From the NCBI GenBank assembly GCA_902801885.1, contig CADCJX010000004.1:59410-123409 (forward strand): a DNA stretch of 64,000 bases. Direction: 5' to 3'. Source of the stretch: an uncultured Bacteroidia bacterium (lineage in GTDB: Bacteria > Bacteroidota > Bacteroidia > Bacteroidales > UBA932). Positions 1-8,054 of the stretch are shown here, one piece after another; positions within the stretch are counted from its first letter, which is position 1, and each line of letters opens with the position of its first letter. The notes beneath the pieces were generated by a model. The model worked only from the letters and a program-made list of their open reading frames with translations, had not been told where the DNA came from and ran no database searches. Position numbers and translations under genes: made by a program.

Positions 1-523
1 AGACGTCCTTGCCAGTTACGACGTACATCCTGGTGACGTGTTCTTCCTTCCTGCCGGAAGGATCCATGCCATCGGTGCAGGAACCTTCGTCGCAGAAATC
101 CAGCAGACTTCCGACATAACCTACAGGATCTATGACTATGGTCGCCTGGGTCTGGACGGAAGGCCTCGCGAACTCCACATAGAACAGGCCAAGGAGGCTA
201 TCGACTACACGGTTTTCCCTGACTATAGAACCGAATATTCCCCAGTCAAGAATGCAGAGACCCCCCTTGTCAGCTGCAAGTATTTCACCACCACATTGTT
301 CGACCTTGACAAACCGGCATCCAAAAACCTTTCGGCCCTGGATTCATTCGTCGTTGTAATGTGCGTCGGTGGGAAGGGAGAACTCGTCGACAACGAAGGG
401 GATGGCTCCGTCCACAGGATCAGCCTCCATCGAGGCGAAACGGTCCTTGTACCAGCCACCTCCTCTACCATCGAGTTCCACCCAGACGGTCCCATGACCT
501 GCCTCACGAGTTTCATCGAGTAG
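1..523 (+). CDS. manA: Mannose-6-phosphate isomerase, class I, C-terminal part (5' end outside window)
   Basis: The reading frame is open from base 2 and ends at 523, so the gene starts upstream of the window. The visible part includes PAGRIHAIGAG, matching the type I phosphomannose isomerase cupin motif (P-A-G-x-x-H-A), whose His is a zinc ligand in the family, and the following YRIYDYGR segment is also typical. The enzyme interconverts mannose-6-phosphate and fructose-6-phosphate in the cytosol, which fits a genome carrying GH92 alpha-mannosidases at 38-43 kb. About 174 codons are visible, roughly the second half of the protein. The first in-frame GTG at 38 is internal and not a real start. 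Confidence 0.92.
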   Translation, partial: DVLASYDVHPGDVFFLPAGRIHAIGAGTFVAEIQQTSDITYRIYDYGRLGLDGRPRELHIEQAKEAIDYTVFPDYRTEYSPVKNAETPLVSCKYFTTTLFDLDKPASKNLSALDSFVVVMCVGGKGELVDNEGDGSVHRISLHRGETVLVPATSSTIEFHPDGPMTCLTSFIE

Positions 524-538
524 ATTTGTTATCATTTT

Positions 539-585
539 TTTGGTTTGTTGTCATTTTGTTATATTTTTGTAAAAATGACAACAAA
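539..585 (+). promoter_or_regulatory. Toxin-antitoxin promoter within a perfect 14-bp inverted repeat (putative autoregulatory operator)
   Basis: A Bacteroidetes-type promoter is visible: TTTG at 539-542, 19-base spacer, TATTTTTG (TAnnTTTG) at 562-569. A perfect inverted repeat, TTTGTTGTCATTTT at 544-557 and its complement at 572-585, brackets the -7 box. The right arm ends on the A of the antitoxin ATG. A dimeric ribbon-helix-helix antitoxin bound there would block transcription, the usual logic of toxin-antitoxin operons. The repeat could also form an RNA hairpin, but it lacks a T-tract and is AT-rich, so an operator is the better reading. Binding is inferred. Confidence 0.7.
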
Positions 586-851
586 TGAGAAGTGCCGTTT
601 CAAAAATACAGACAGGGATCAGGCTGGAGCCTGAACTATGCGACAGATTGAAGACCCAAGCCAGGATGGAAGGCCGGTCCTTCAATAACTATGTGGAATG
701 GATTCTTTCAAAGGCCGTTTCCACCAACTATCCCAAACTGTCGGAGCTTAAGGTTTCAGAAGAGATCCTATCATTGGGAGAGACCCTTCCCCATTACACT
801 GCCGAGGAAATCGAGGCAGATGAACGTCTTGCTTATCTGCTTTCAAAATGA
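585..851 (+). CDS. Ribbon-helix-helix antitoxin of a PIN-domain toxin-antitoxin pair
   Basis: This is an 88-residue protein. Residues 8-42 (QTGIRLEPELCDRLK through the following helices with SFNNYVEWIL) have the beta-strand/helix/helix pattern of Arc/MetJ-type DNA-binding antitoxins, including the typical R-S-x-N-x-Y-V-E turn. The acidic C-terminal half (EEIEADERLAYLLSK) is the likely toxin-wrapping tail. The stop codon overlaps the start of the PIN gene by 4 bases (ATGA at 848-851), implying translational coupling. The start at 585 is chosen because the inverted-repeat operator ends exactly on it and the RHH fold begins a few residues later. Expected role: neutralise the toxin and autorepress the operon. 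Confidence 0.82.
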   Translation: MRSAVSKIQTGIRLEPELCDRLKTQARMEGRSFNNYVEWILSKAVSTNYPKLSELKVSEEILSLGETLPHYTAEEIEADERLAYLLSK

Positions 852-1258
852 GAGTCTTTCTTGACACCAATGTCCTGGTTGACTTGCTTGACAGTTCCAG
901 GGAGAATTTCATGCAGGCTGCAATCATTTTCGAAGCCGCAAAAGAAGGCTGCCTGGAAGTCTGTATCTCATCCCAGTCGATAACCGACTGTGCCTACATG
1001 GCGAGGAAGAAACCTTCGGATGTATTCAGAGCCGCTCTCAAAAGAATCCTTCCTTTCGTCGAAATCCTTCCGGTGACAAAGGATCATCTTTCAAAAGCTC
1101 TTTCAAGTCCATGCCAGGATTTGGAAGACGCCGCACTGATTGCATGCGCCGAGGACAACCTCTGTGAGGCCATCATAACTTCGAATGTCCAGCATTTCAA
1201 GCCGCACACTAATCTGATTGTCCACACTCCCGGTGAATTTGTCAGGATGTGCGACTGA
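848..1258 (+). CDS. PIN-domain toxin (VapC-like ribonuclease)
   Basis: This 136-residue protein starts RVFLDTNVLVDLL, the PIN-domain first strand with the metal-binding Asp at residue 6. DLEDAALIACA supplies further acidic residues (Asp91, Asp94), and the IITSN strand occupies the usual fourth position with Asn where many PIN domains have Asp. Length and layout match VapC-family toxins, which cleave RNA (often tRNA) when released from the antitoxin. It overlaps the upstream antitoxin gene by 4 bases. Whether it is an active RNase is not shown: the second acidic position (near QSITDCAYMA) carries Thr-Asp rather than the common Glu. It is convergent with the GH20 gene, with a 12-base gap. Confidence 0.85.
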   Translation: MRVFLDTNVLVDLLDSSRENFMQAAIIFEAAKEGCLEVCISSQSITDCAYMARKKPSDVFRAALKRILPFVEILPVTKDHLSKALSSPCQDLEDAALIACAEDNLCEAIITSNVQHFKPHTNLIVHTPGEFVRMCD

Positions 1259-1270
1259 ATCAGTGAATAA

Positions 1271-2719
1271 TTATGGAGCCTGGACCTCAGGGAAGCGCTC
1301 GGGGTCGCGGTTGTCGAAGAAATGGATTCCCTTGTCTTCCAGGTGCTTATACGCAGCGTCCATCCTGGCCTCGAATGAGACGAAATCCTTGTTCTCAGGT
1401 ATTGTCCAGCCACTCTCTGCAATAGCGCAGAGACGTGGCCAGCTCATGTGGTCGGCCCGTTCCTCAGTCTTGACTGTCTCGGTCCAAAGATTACCCTGGA
1501 TGCCAAGGACATTTGCCAGACGTTCGGGTGTGAATTCTACTTCTGCCACATTCACTTCCGGGAAATCATGGATGTCCTTCAAGGTGGAGCAGACATATTC
1601 ACCACGATAGCTTGAACGGCCTTGGGTGTGGCCGGGATACTGGACGAAATCCAGGTACAGGGGCCTGCGAGGGGTAAGGATGGCCTTCTGGCCATTGTCC
1701 AGGGCTTGAGTAATATGGTCCGGACGCTCATGGCGCCACCACATGATGGCGGCATCCCTGACTTCGGCTCCTCCGTCAAGGACATCGTCCCAGGCGATCA
1801 GCTTATGGCCTTTTTCCGCGATGACTCCCGCCATCTTCTTCAAGAACCAACCTTCGACTTGCTTCAGGTCCTCTATTCCTTCGCGTTTCATCAAGGCCTG
1901 GATGTCAGGGTTGTCGTTCCAGCAGGCGCTGCCGAAGTTGACTTCGTCTCCTCCGATGTGAATATATTCACTGGGGAAGAGGGAGAAAATCTCGTCAAGC
2001 ACATCAGAAATGAACTCGTAGACCCTGTCGCTGCCCACATTGAAGGTGAACTGGGCATTGGGGTCCGCCGGATCCATTCCTCCCATCAGCCAGGGGTAGG
2101 CCCGGCATGCGGCTGACGCATGGCCTGGCATGTCGAATTCAGGGATGACCTCGATATGGCGCTCGGCAGCGTAAGCTACTATCTTCCTGATCTGGTCCTG
2201 AGTGTAGAAACGAGGCGATGCCTGGGGATCAGTGTAGCATCCGGTCGCCCCGACAGTCGTAAGTTCGGGATATTTCTTTATCTCGATCCTCCAGCCGGGG
2301 GCGTCGGTAAGATGCCAGTGGAACTTGTTGAGTTTGTAGTAGGCCATCAGGTCCAGAGTCTTCATTACGAATTCCTCGCCGAAGAAATGCCTGGACTCGT
2401 CAAGCATGTAACCTCTCCATCCAAAGCGTGGGGAATCCTTGATGGTTCCTCTCAGAAGCACTCCCTGGTTGTCTCTCTCCTGGGCTAGGGTCTGGCGGGC
2501 ATAGAACTCGCCGGCAGGGCCTCCGGCTTTGATCCTTACAGACTTACGCCTTACCTTCAGGATGTACTCTTCCGGCTTCAGTTTCTTGGTGAACCTGACA
2601 CGGCAGCGGTCCATAGCGGTGACCGGTGTTTCCTTTCCGTTCAGCCTGGTTTCCTGTGGGGCAGGAATGACATTAAGCGCAGCGCTTAGCAAAACCGTGG
2701 AGATAATTGCTGATAACAT
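1271..2719 (-). CDS. GH20 beta-N-acetylhexosaminidase, secreted
   Basis: This is a 482-residue protein with an N-terminal hydrophobic segment (residues 1-16) ending near NVIPAPQ, a likely signal peptide for export to the periplasm or surface. An N-terminal alpha/beta domain (GH20b-like, to about residue 85) precedes the GH20 TIM barrel, which begins at DSPRFGWRGYMLDESRHF. HIGGDEV around residues 256-262 contains the GH20 catalytic Asp-Glu pair (about Asp258/Glu259). The family removes terminal beta-GlcNAc or beta-GalNAc from glycans by substrate-assisted catalysis. At 482 residues it is shorter than many Bacteroides GH20 enzymes and has no extra C-terminal domain. It lies alone between the toxin-antitoxin pair and the divergent sigma-factor locus. 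Confidence 0.92.
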   Translation of the reverse strand: MLSAIISTVLLSAALNVIPAPQETRLNGKETPVTAMDRCRVRFTKKLKPEEYILKVRRKSVRIKAGGPAGEFYARQTLAQERDNQGVLLRGTIKDSPRFGWRGYMLDESRHFFGEEFVMKTLDLMAYYKLNKFHWHLTDAPGWRIEIKKYPELTTVGATGCYTDPQASPRFYTQDQIRKIVAYAAERHIEVIPEFDMPGHASAACRAYPWLMGGMDPADPNAQFTFNVGSDRVYEFISDVLDEIFSLFPSEYIHIGGDEVNFGSACWNDNPDIQALMKREGIEDLKQVEGWFLKKMAGVIAEKGHKLIAWDDVLDGGAEVRDAAIMWWRHERPDHITQALDNGQKAILTPRRPLYLDFVQYPGHTQGRSSYRGEYVCSTLKDIHDFPEVNVAEVEFTPERLANVLGIQGNLWTETVKTEERADHMSWPRLCAIAESGWTIPENKDFVSFEARMDAAYKHLEDKGIHFFDNRDPERFPEVQAP

Positions 2720-2793
2720 GATGAAGGTTATTATAAGCCTGACATAAATTCTACAGCAAGTTATCGAATTATGGATTAATCCGCAAGAAATAC

Positions 2794-2824
2794 CTTGGAA
2801 TTCTTATTTTAAGACGTACTTTTG
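2794..2824 (+). promoter_or_regulatory. Putative promoter of the ECF sigma / FecR / SusCD locus
   Basis: CTTG at 2794-2797 (one mismatch to TTTG), a 19-base spacer and TACTTTTG (perfect TAnnTTTG) at 2817-2824 match the Bacteroidetes housekeeping promoter. The ECF sigma gene starts 53 bases further on. The 158-base gap separates divergent genes; I see no equally good promoter for the GH20 gene on the other strand. Confidence 0.5.
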
Positions 2825-2877
2825 TACTCCATATTTCTATATTTACAAGCGGGAATATGAATTGAAAAGGAGGGGAA

Positions 2878-3417
2878 ATGACGGGGAATATTTCAGATCC
2901 AGATCTGGTCAGATCACTCAAGAGAGGCAGCACGGCAGCTCTCGAGCGATTGTTCTTCCGCTACTATTCAATTGTCCTTCAATTCATCAAAGGCATCGTC
3001 AAGAGAAATGACATTGCCGAAGACCTGGCCATGGAAGTCTTCATGAAGGTATGGCTGTTCAGGGACAGGCTTGACGAAAAGAAATCCATCAGGAATTACC
3101 TGTTCGTACTTTCAAAGAATGTATCCCTGAATTATCTGGATTCAGTAGTAGTCAAACGGACGAAGACAGTTCCTGATGTGCCTGAAGACACCAAAGTTTC
3201 ACAATCGGCTGACAACAGTTTAATCTTCAATGAGACAAACCGGCAGTTGTTCAGCATTGTCTCCCGCATGCCTGAACAGCGCCAGCTGGTCTTCAGGATG
3301 AGCCGCTATGAGAACCTTTCAAATCAAGAGATTTCTGAACGCCTCGGACTCTCTGTCCGGACAGTGGAAAAGCACCTCCAACTGGCGTTGAGAGACATCC
3401 GCTCCTCCATGAACTGA
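2878..3417 (+). CDS. ECF-type RNA polymerase sigma factor of a polysaccharide utilization locus
   Basis: This is a 179-residue protein. Sigma region 2 spans roughly residues 10-80 (AALERLFFRYYSIVLQFI, then DIAEDLAMEVFMKVW, the helix that contacts core polymerase and the -10 element). Region 4 spans residues 120-175, with the helix-turn-helix LSNQEISERLGLSVRTVEKH. This is the sigma-70 ECF type found next to FecR anti-sigma genes in Bacteroidetes glycan loci. It lies 67 bases upstream of fecR and then an STN-containing SusC gene, so the expected circuit is: glycan bound by SusCD, signal through STN to FecR, release of the sigma factor, and transcription of the locus. Confidence 0.95.
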   Translation: MTGNISDPDLVRSLKRGSTAALERLFFRYYSIVLQFIKGIVKRNDIAEDLAMEVFMKVWLFRDRLDEKKSIRNYLFVLSKNVSLNYLDSVVVKRTKTVPDVPEDTKVSQSADNSLIFNETNRQLFSIVSRMPEQRQLVFRMSRYENLSNQEISERLGLSVRTVEKHLQLALRDIRSSMN

Positions 3418-3451
3418 ATTTTTCATTTTTGATTACGTGGTCAGGGCATTT

Positions 3452-3477
3452 TTCCTGTTCTATTTTAAGAATAGGAA
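3452..3477 (+). other. Hairpin just upstream of the fecR start codon
   Basis: TTCCTGTTCT (3452-3461) and AGAATAGGAA (3468-3477) pair over 10 bases with one G-U wobble and a 6-base loop. The hairpin ends 7 bases before the fecR ATG at 3485. It is AT-rich and has no T-tract, so it is unlikely to be a terminator. It could tune anti-sigma translation relative to the sigma factor, but that is inference. Confidence 0.4.
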
Positions 3478-3484
3478 ATAAAGG

Positions 3485-4480
3485 ATGAAGAGGATCGCCG
3501 ACTTTCTTGAAAAGGAGCAGTTGAACGAAGAAGTGCTTGAGAACCAGCGCTTCCTTGTTGAACATAAAGGTGACCCTGAATTGGAAAAAGAGCTTGAATC
3601 TTTCTTCAACAGCCTCGAACCGGAAAAGATGCCTGACTCTAGAAGTCTCGGCACCCGCTACTGCCAACTGACGGAAAAACTTGGTATAAGAGGCAGATGG
3701 CTCAGAAGCAAGGCGGCCTCCTCGATTCTCACATGGGGGACAAGAATAGCTGCCGTCATAGCCATACCTCTAATGGTCGCAGTCGGATTGCTTCTCTCTT
3801 CGCAGAAGCAACCTGCAGAATGGAATGAAATGTATGTTCCATTCGGCCAGACCAGGACTGTAGCACTCGCTGACGGATCCACAATGACTCTTAATTCAGG
3901 CAGCCGCCTGATTTATCCTTCTGAATTCCTAGGCAAGGAAAGAAAAGTATTCCTCAACGGAGAAGTGTCTGCCGTCATCAGCAAAGACCCTGAAAAACCA
4001 TTCATCATCCAATCAGGAGAGCAGAGCGTCCTTGTTCATGGAACAAGTTTCGACTTTAAGAACTATGAGTCTTCCGAATGCACAGAACTTTTCCTTAAGG
4101 ATGGGTCGGTCAGCTTCGGATATTCCTGTGAAGATGCAGAACGATTGGTCCGGCTTTCCCCGGGAGAAATGCTCCAGCTTGACAAAGAGAATGGGAAACT
4201 TGAGATCGACCGATTCTCGGCAGAAAACTTCAAGTCTTTCAACGAGGATAGGTCCATCCGCTTCAACAACCTTAAAGTCAGCGACATAGCCAAGGACCTG
4301 GAAAGGATCTTCGATGTCAAGATAATTGTCAATGATGAAAAACTGGCCAACACTAGATACCTAGCTTATTTTACGAACCACGAGTCTCTGGAGCAGATTC
4401 TGAAAGCCATCTCAGACAACAACCGGAAAATGAAAGTTGAGCGGAAGGATGGTGTGATCTATCTGTCACTCCGGAGATAG
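3485..4480 (+). CDS. FecR-family anti-sigma factor
   Basis: This is a 331-residue inner-membrane protein. A cytoplasmic N-terminal region (residues 1-85) is followed by one transmembrane helix (about 88-108, IAAVIAIPLMVAVGLLL). The periplasmic FecR domain follows (about 115-210; FGQTRTVALADGSTMTLNSGS is the family signature region). A C-terminal DUF4974-like domain starts around residue 255 (SIRFNNLKVSDIAKDLERIF) and resembles the STN fold that docks on the receptor. It binds and restrains the upstream ECF sigma factor and relays the signal from the STN-bearing SusC encoded 46 bases downstream. Gene order sigma-FecR-SusC-SusD is the classic arrangement. Confidence 0.94.
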   Translation: MKRIADFLEKEQLNEEVLENQRFLVEHKGDPELEKELESFFNSLEPEKMPDSRSLGTRYCQLTEKLGIRGRWLRSKAASSILTWGTRIAAVIAIPLMVAVGLLLSSQKQPAEWNEMYVPFGQTRTVALADGSTMTLNSGSRLIYPSEFLGKERKVFLNGEVSAVISKDPEKPFIIQSGEQSVLVHGTSFDFKNYESSECTELFLKDGSVSFGYSCEDAERLVRLSPGEMLQLDKENGKLEIDRFSAENFKSFNEDRSIRFNNLKVSDIAKDLERIFDVKIIVNDEKLANTRYLAYFTNHESLEQILKAISDNNRKMKVERKDGVIYLSLRR

Positions 4481-4526
4481 TACTCTGACTATCAACTTAT
4501 TCATTAATAACTAAACTCAAAACCAC

Positions 4527-7500
4527 ATGAACAAATCATTATGTGGGGTGCACGGCAGGATGCCGCGCTTAGCGATAGCCATACTCTTTCTGATTTTGAG
4601 CAATGTCTGCCTGAGAGGCCAGAACATTGATTTCAAAATCAACGGGACAGTGCGGCAAGCTATAGAAGCCCTAAACCAAAAGGAGAATCTCTCCATCATC
4701 GTCAACACGGACGAGGTCGACTTGAACAGAAGAGTTTCGATCGATGTCCGTAATTCAAGTGTAACAGACGTCCTCAACCGGATATTCTCAGGTCAGGACG
4801 TCGACTATGTGATCAGTGGCAACAGGATCACAATCAACAAGAAATCTGTTGAAGCCAGACAAAGCCAGCAACTTGTCCTGAAAGGGAAAATAGTAGATGC
4901 AGATGGAGAACCTTTGATAGGTGCATCCGCTGCAGTAAGGGTAGGAGCAAAGCTTTATGGAGACATCGCCGACAGGAACGGTAACTTCCAAGTCACCTTA
5001 CCATCAAATATCAAAGGAACAGAGCATCTGGTTGTCAGTTTCATGGGTTTCATCGATGAAGACATCGTGATCGGCAACAGGACGTGGTTTGAAATCACGA
5101 TGAAAGATGACACCGAAATGCTGGAAGAGGCCGTTGCAGTAGGTTATGGAACCCAAAAGAAAATCAACCTTACCGGAGCTGTTTCAGCAGTATCTTCAGA
5201 AGACCTTAAAGAGAGGCACGCTACAGCACTCGGAAAAGCCCTGCAAGGCATGATCCCTAACCTTAACATCACAGTAAGAGGAGACATCAGCCCTTTCAAA
5301 GATGGTTTCGTCAACTATAACATCCGAGGGAATGGATCCCCTAACGGCGGAAGTCCTCTTATCCTGGTGGACGGAGTGGAGACCAATCTTTCAAGGATAA
5401 ACATGAATGACGTTGAGTCTATCTCTGTACTGAAGGACGCAGCTTCTGCAGCCATCTATGGCGCCCGTGCTTCTTTCGGAGTCATCCTCGTCACAACTAA
5501 GAGCGGAAAGAACGACACTGCGCCTAAGCTCACGTTCGATGCTTCTTATTCCACGTCAAAAAGCACGGTCAAGACAGACTTCATTACAAATGGATATGAG
5601 TCTGCTTTGATCGCAGACACATTCAGGAAAGGACAGAACGGCAGGCCTTTCACTAACTTCACGGAAGCCGACTACCAGATGCTCTATGAAAGAAGGAATG
5701 ACGTTACGGAAAATCCTGAACGTCCCTGGGTAATTACGGACACTCGTAATGGGCGGCTTGAATATGTCTACCTCGGCAACTTCGACTGGTACAATTGGTA
5801 CTTCGACGAGAGACGTCCGACCCAGGAGTACAACCTCAACGTCAGCGGCGGTGGAAAAACCGTTAATTACAACATAAGCGGAAGGTACATCAATGAGAAA
5901 GGAATCTTCCGCCAGACTCCCGATGTTTTCGACGGTTATTATGCCAATGCAAAGATAGGCGTCAACATCAGGCCTTGGCTCAAACTTACAAGTAACACCC
6001 GCTTCTACCGCGGTTCTTACTTGGTGGGAACTGAAAACACAGATGCTATCTGGACTAACACTCATGCTTTCCTTGTCCCGGTCCATCCTGATGGAACTAC
6101 GGTCTCACACACTTCTGCGACCAATTCCACCAGCCAATACATAATGTCAGGTTGGAACTCGATTATCCAGAAAAACAAAAGGAAGGATCTCAAGACAATG
6201 CATGAGATTTCGCAGCAGTATGTCTTGAAGGCGACCATCACTGACCACCTCTCTGCAAATGCTGATTTCTCATACAAGTTCAATCATCAACTGCAGACTA
6301 CACGTACTACGGAAGCCCCGTATTACAAGTATCCCGGTGTGATTGCCTGGGAACCGACGACTGTCACGCGAGACAAATACGATGAAATCCGCAATGAGAG
6401 AATCAATCTGGCGACGAATGGTTACTTGTTCTACGAGAATTCCTGGAACAATGCCCACAACTTTACAGCGACTGCGGGCGTCAACTATGAATCCTTGCGA
6501 TACAAGGCTCTGAATGTCCGAAAGAAGGAGTTGCTTTCCGAAGATTTGTCCGATTTCAATCTGGCAACTGGTTCAGTAGAGACCTTGAAGGGTGGACTTA
6601 ACGAGGCGGCCATCGCAGGTTATTTCTACAGGTTGACCTATAATTACAAGTCCCGTTATCTTTTCGAAGTAGACGGCCGTTACGATGGATCCTCACGATT
6701 CCTCCGTGGCAAGCGTTGGGGCTTCTTCCCTTCCGCTTCAGTAGCTTACCGAATCAGCGAGGAGCCTTTCTGGAAGTCACTCTCCAACACGATCAACAAT
6801 GCCAAGATCCGTGCATCGTATGGTTCATTGGGAAATCAGGACATCTCCTATTATGAATATTTCCAGACCATCAGCGCAAGCGGTACGATACAGTACTCGT
6901 TCGATGGCGAAGAAAGGCTCCCCCATGCCTATGTATCTGATCCTGTGTCTACAGGAACATGGGAGAAAGTTTACACCAAAGATATCGGACTTGACCTTGC
7001 GTTCCTGGATAACCGCTTGACCTTTACCGGGGACATGTACATCCGCGATGTCAAGGGAATCCTCTCAGAAGGCAAACAGCTTCCTTCAATCTATGGTGCA
7101 GACGAGCCTACGGTCAATTCCAATGACTTGAGAACCAAGGGCTGGGAAATCGAGTTCGGATGGAAAGATTCCTTCATGCTTGGAGGGAAACGTTTCGGTT
7201 ATAACATAACGGGAAGCTTGGCGGACTACACGGCAAAATACACCCGTTGCGACAATCCTTCCGGTCTGTATGGAGAGCCTTATGTAGGCAAGCAACTCGG
7301 AGAAATCTGGGGATTCCAGACCGATGGAAAATTCAAGACCGACGCTGAGGCTGCAGAATGGATGGAGAAGTACGACATGAGACAGATGTGTGCCGACTAT
7401 TATCTTGCAAGCAGCAGCTACGGCTATGGAGCAAAAGCCGGTGACCTGAAATATATCGACCTCAACGGAGACGGCAAGATCACCAACGGAGCAAGAACAA

Positions 7501-8042
7501 TAGATGACCCTGGTGACCGCAAAGTGATAGGTAACAGCCAGCCAAGATATAGTTTCGGTCTTCGCCTGGCCGCAGATTACGGCGGATTCGATTTCTCTAT
7601 CTTCTTCCAAGGAATTGGCAAGCAGCAGAAGTATCCTGGAAGTGGAGACTACCGCTTCTGGGGACCTTATAACAGCCCGAGAGTCTCTTTCATCCCTAAG
7701 AATTTCCTGGATGACGTCTGGTCTGAGGACAATCCCAACGGATATTTCCCCCGTGCCCGTGGAAGTATCGCTGTCGAAGGATCTCTGTACGGCAATAACA
7801 CTGATTACCTCCAGAACGCAGCATACATCCGCCTGAAGAGCCTCACCCTGGGTTACACTCTGCCAAAGAGGATTATCAACAAGGTCGGCATAGCAAATCT
7901 GCGCATCTACCTTTCAGGAGAAAATCTTTGGTACGCCAGTCCGCTCCACACAAAGTATATCGATCCTGAACTTTTCATGCTCGGTAATTCCGGATATTTC
8001 TTCCCCAAGACGCTCACATTTGGCGCAACGATAGACTTATAA
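4527..8042 (+). CDS. SusC-like TonB-dependent outer-membrane glycan transporter with STN signalling domain
   Basis: This is a 1171-residue protein with a signal peptide (LAIAILFLILSNVCLRG, residues 12-28). The STN domain (about 32-100, VRQAIEALNQKENLSIIVN) contacts FecR in such systems. A carboxypeptidase-regulatory-like beta-sandwich (about 115-195, KGKIVDADGEPLIGASAAV) follows, then a plug with the VAVGYGTQKK segment and LILVDGVE, and a long 22-strand-type barrel ending in an aromatic-containing strand (LTFGATIDL). The transporter imports oligosaccharides with energy from TonB. The STN domain explains the adjacent ECF/FecR pair. Its SusD partner begins 12 bases downstream. Confidence 0.97.
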   Translation: MNKSLCGVHGRMPRLAIAILFLILSNVCLRGQNIDFKINGTVRQAIEALNQKENLSIIVNTDEVDLNRRVSIDVRNSSVTDVLNRIFSGQDVDYVISGNRITINKKSVEARQSQQLVLKGKIVDADGEPLIGASAAVRVGAKLYGDIADRNGNFQVTLPSNIKGTEHLVVSFMGFIDEDIVIGNRTWFEITMKDDTEMLEEAVAVGYGTQKKINLTGAVSAVSSEDLKERHATALGKALQGMIPNLNITVRGDISPFKDGFVNYNIRGNGSPNGGSPLILVDGVETNLSRINMNDVESISVLKDAASAAIYGARASFGVILVTTKSGKNDTAPKLTFDASYSTSKSTVKTDFITNGYESALIADTFRKGQNGRPFTNFTEADYQMLYERRNDVTENPERPWVITDTRNGRLEYVYLGNFDWYNWYFDERRPTQEYNLNVSGGGKTVNYNISGRYINEKGIFRQTPDVFDGYYANAKIGVNIRPWLKLTSNTRFYRGSYLVGTENTDAIWTNTHAFLVPVHPDGTTVSHTSATNSTSQYIMSGWNSIIQKNKRKDLKTMHEISQQYVLKATITDHLSANADFSYKFNHQLQTTRTTEAPYYKYPGVIAWEPTTVTRDKYDEIRNERINLATNGYLFYENSWNNAHNFTATAGVNYESLRYKALNVRKKELLSEDLSDFNLATGSVETLKGGLNEAAIAGYFYRLTYNYKSRYLFEVDGRYDGSSRFLRGKRWGFFPSASVAYRISEEPFWKSLSNTINNAKIRASYGSLGNQDISYYEYFQTISASGTIQYSFDGEERLPHAYVSDPVSTGTWEKVYTKDIGLDLAFLDNRLTFTGDMYIRDVKGILSEGKQLPSIYGADEPTVNSNDLRTKGWEIEFGWKDSFMLGGKRFGYNITGSLADYTAKYTRCDNPSGLYGEPYVGKQLGEIWGFQTDGKFKTDAEAAEWMEKYDMRQMCADYYLASSSYGYGAKAGDLKYIDLNGDGKITNGARTIDDPGDRKVIGNSQPRYSFGLRLAADYGGFDFSIFFQGIGKQQKYPGSGDYRFWGPYNSPRVSFIPKNFLDDVWSEDNPNGYFPRARGSIAVEGSLYGNNTDYLQNAAYIRLKSLTLGYTLPKRIINKVGIANLRIYLSGENLWYASPLHTKYIDPELFMLGNSGYFFPKTLTFGATIDL

Positions 8043-8054
8043 TCGATTACGGAT

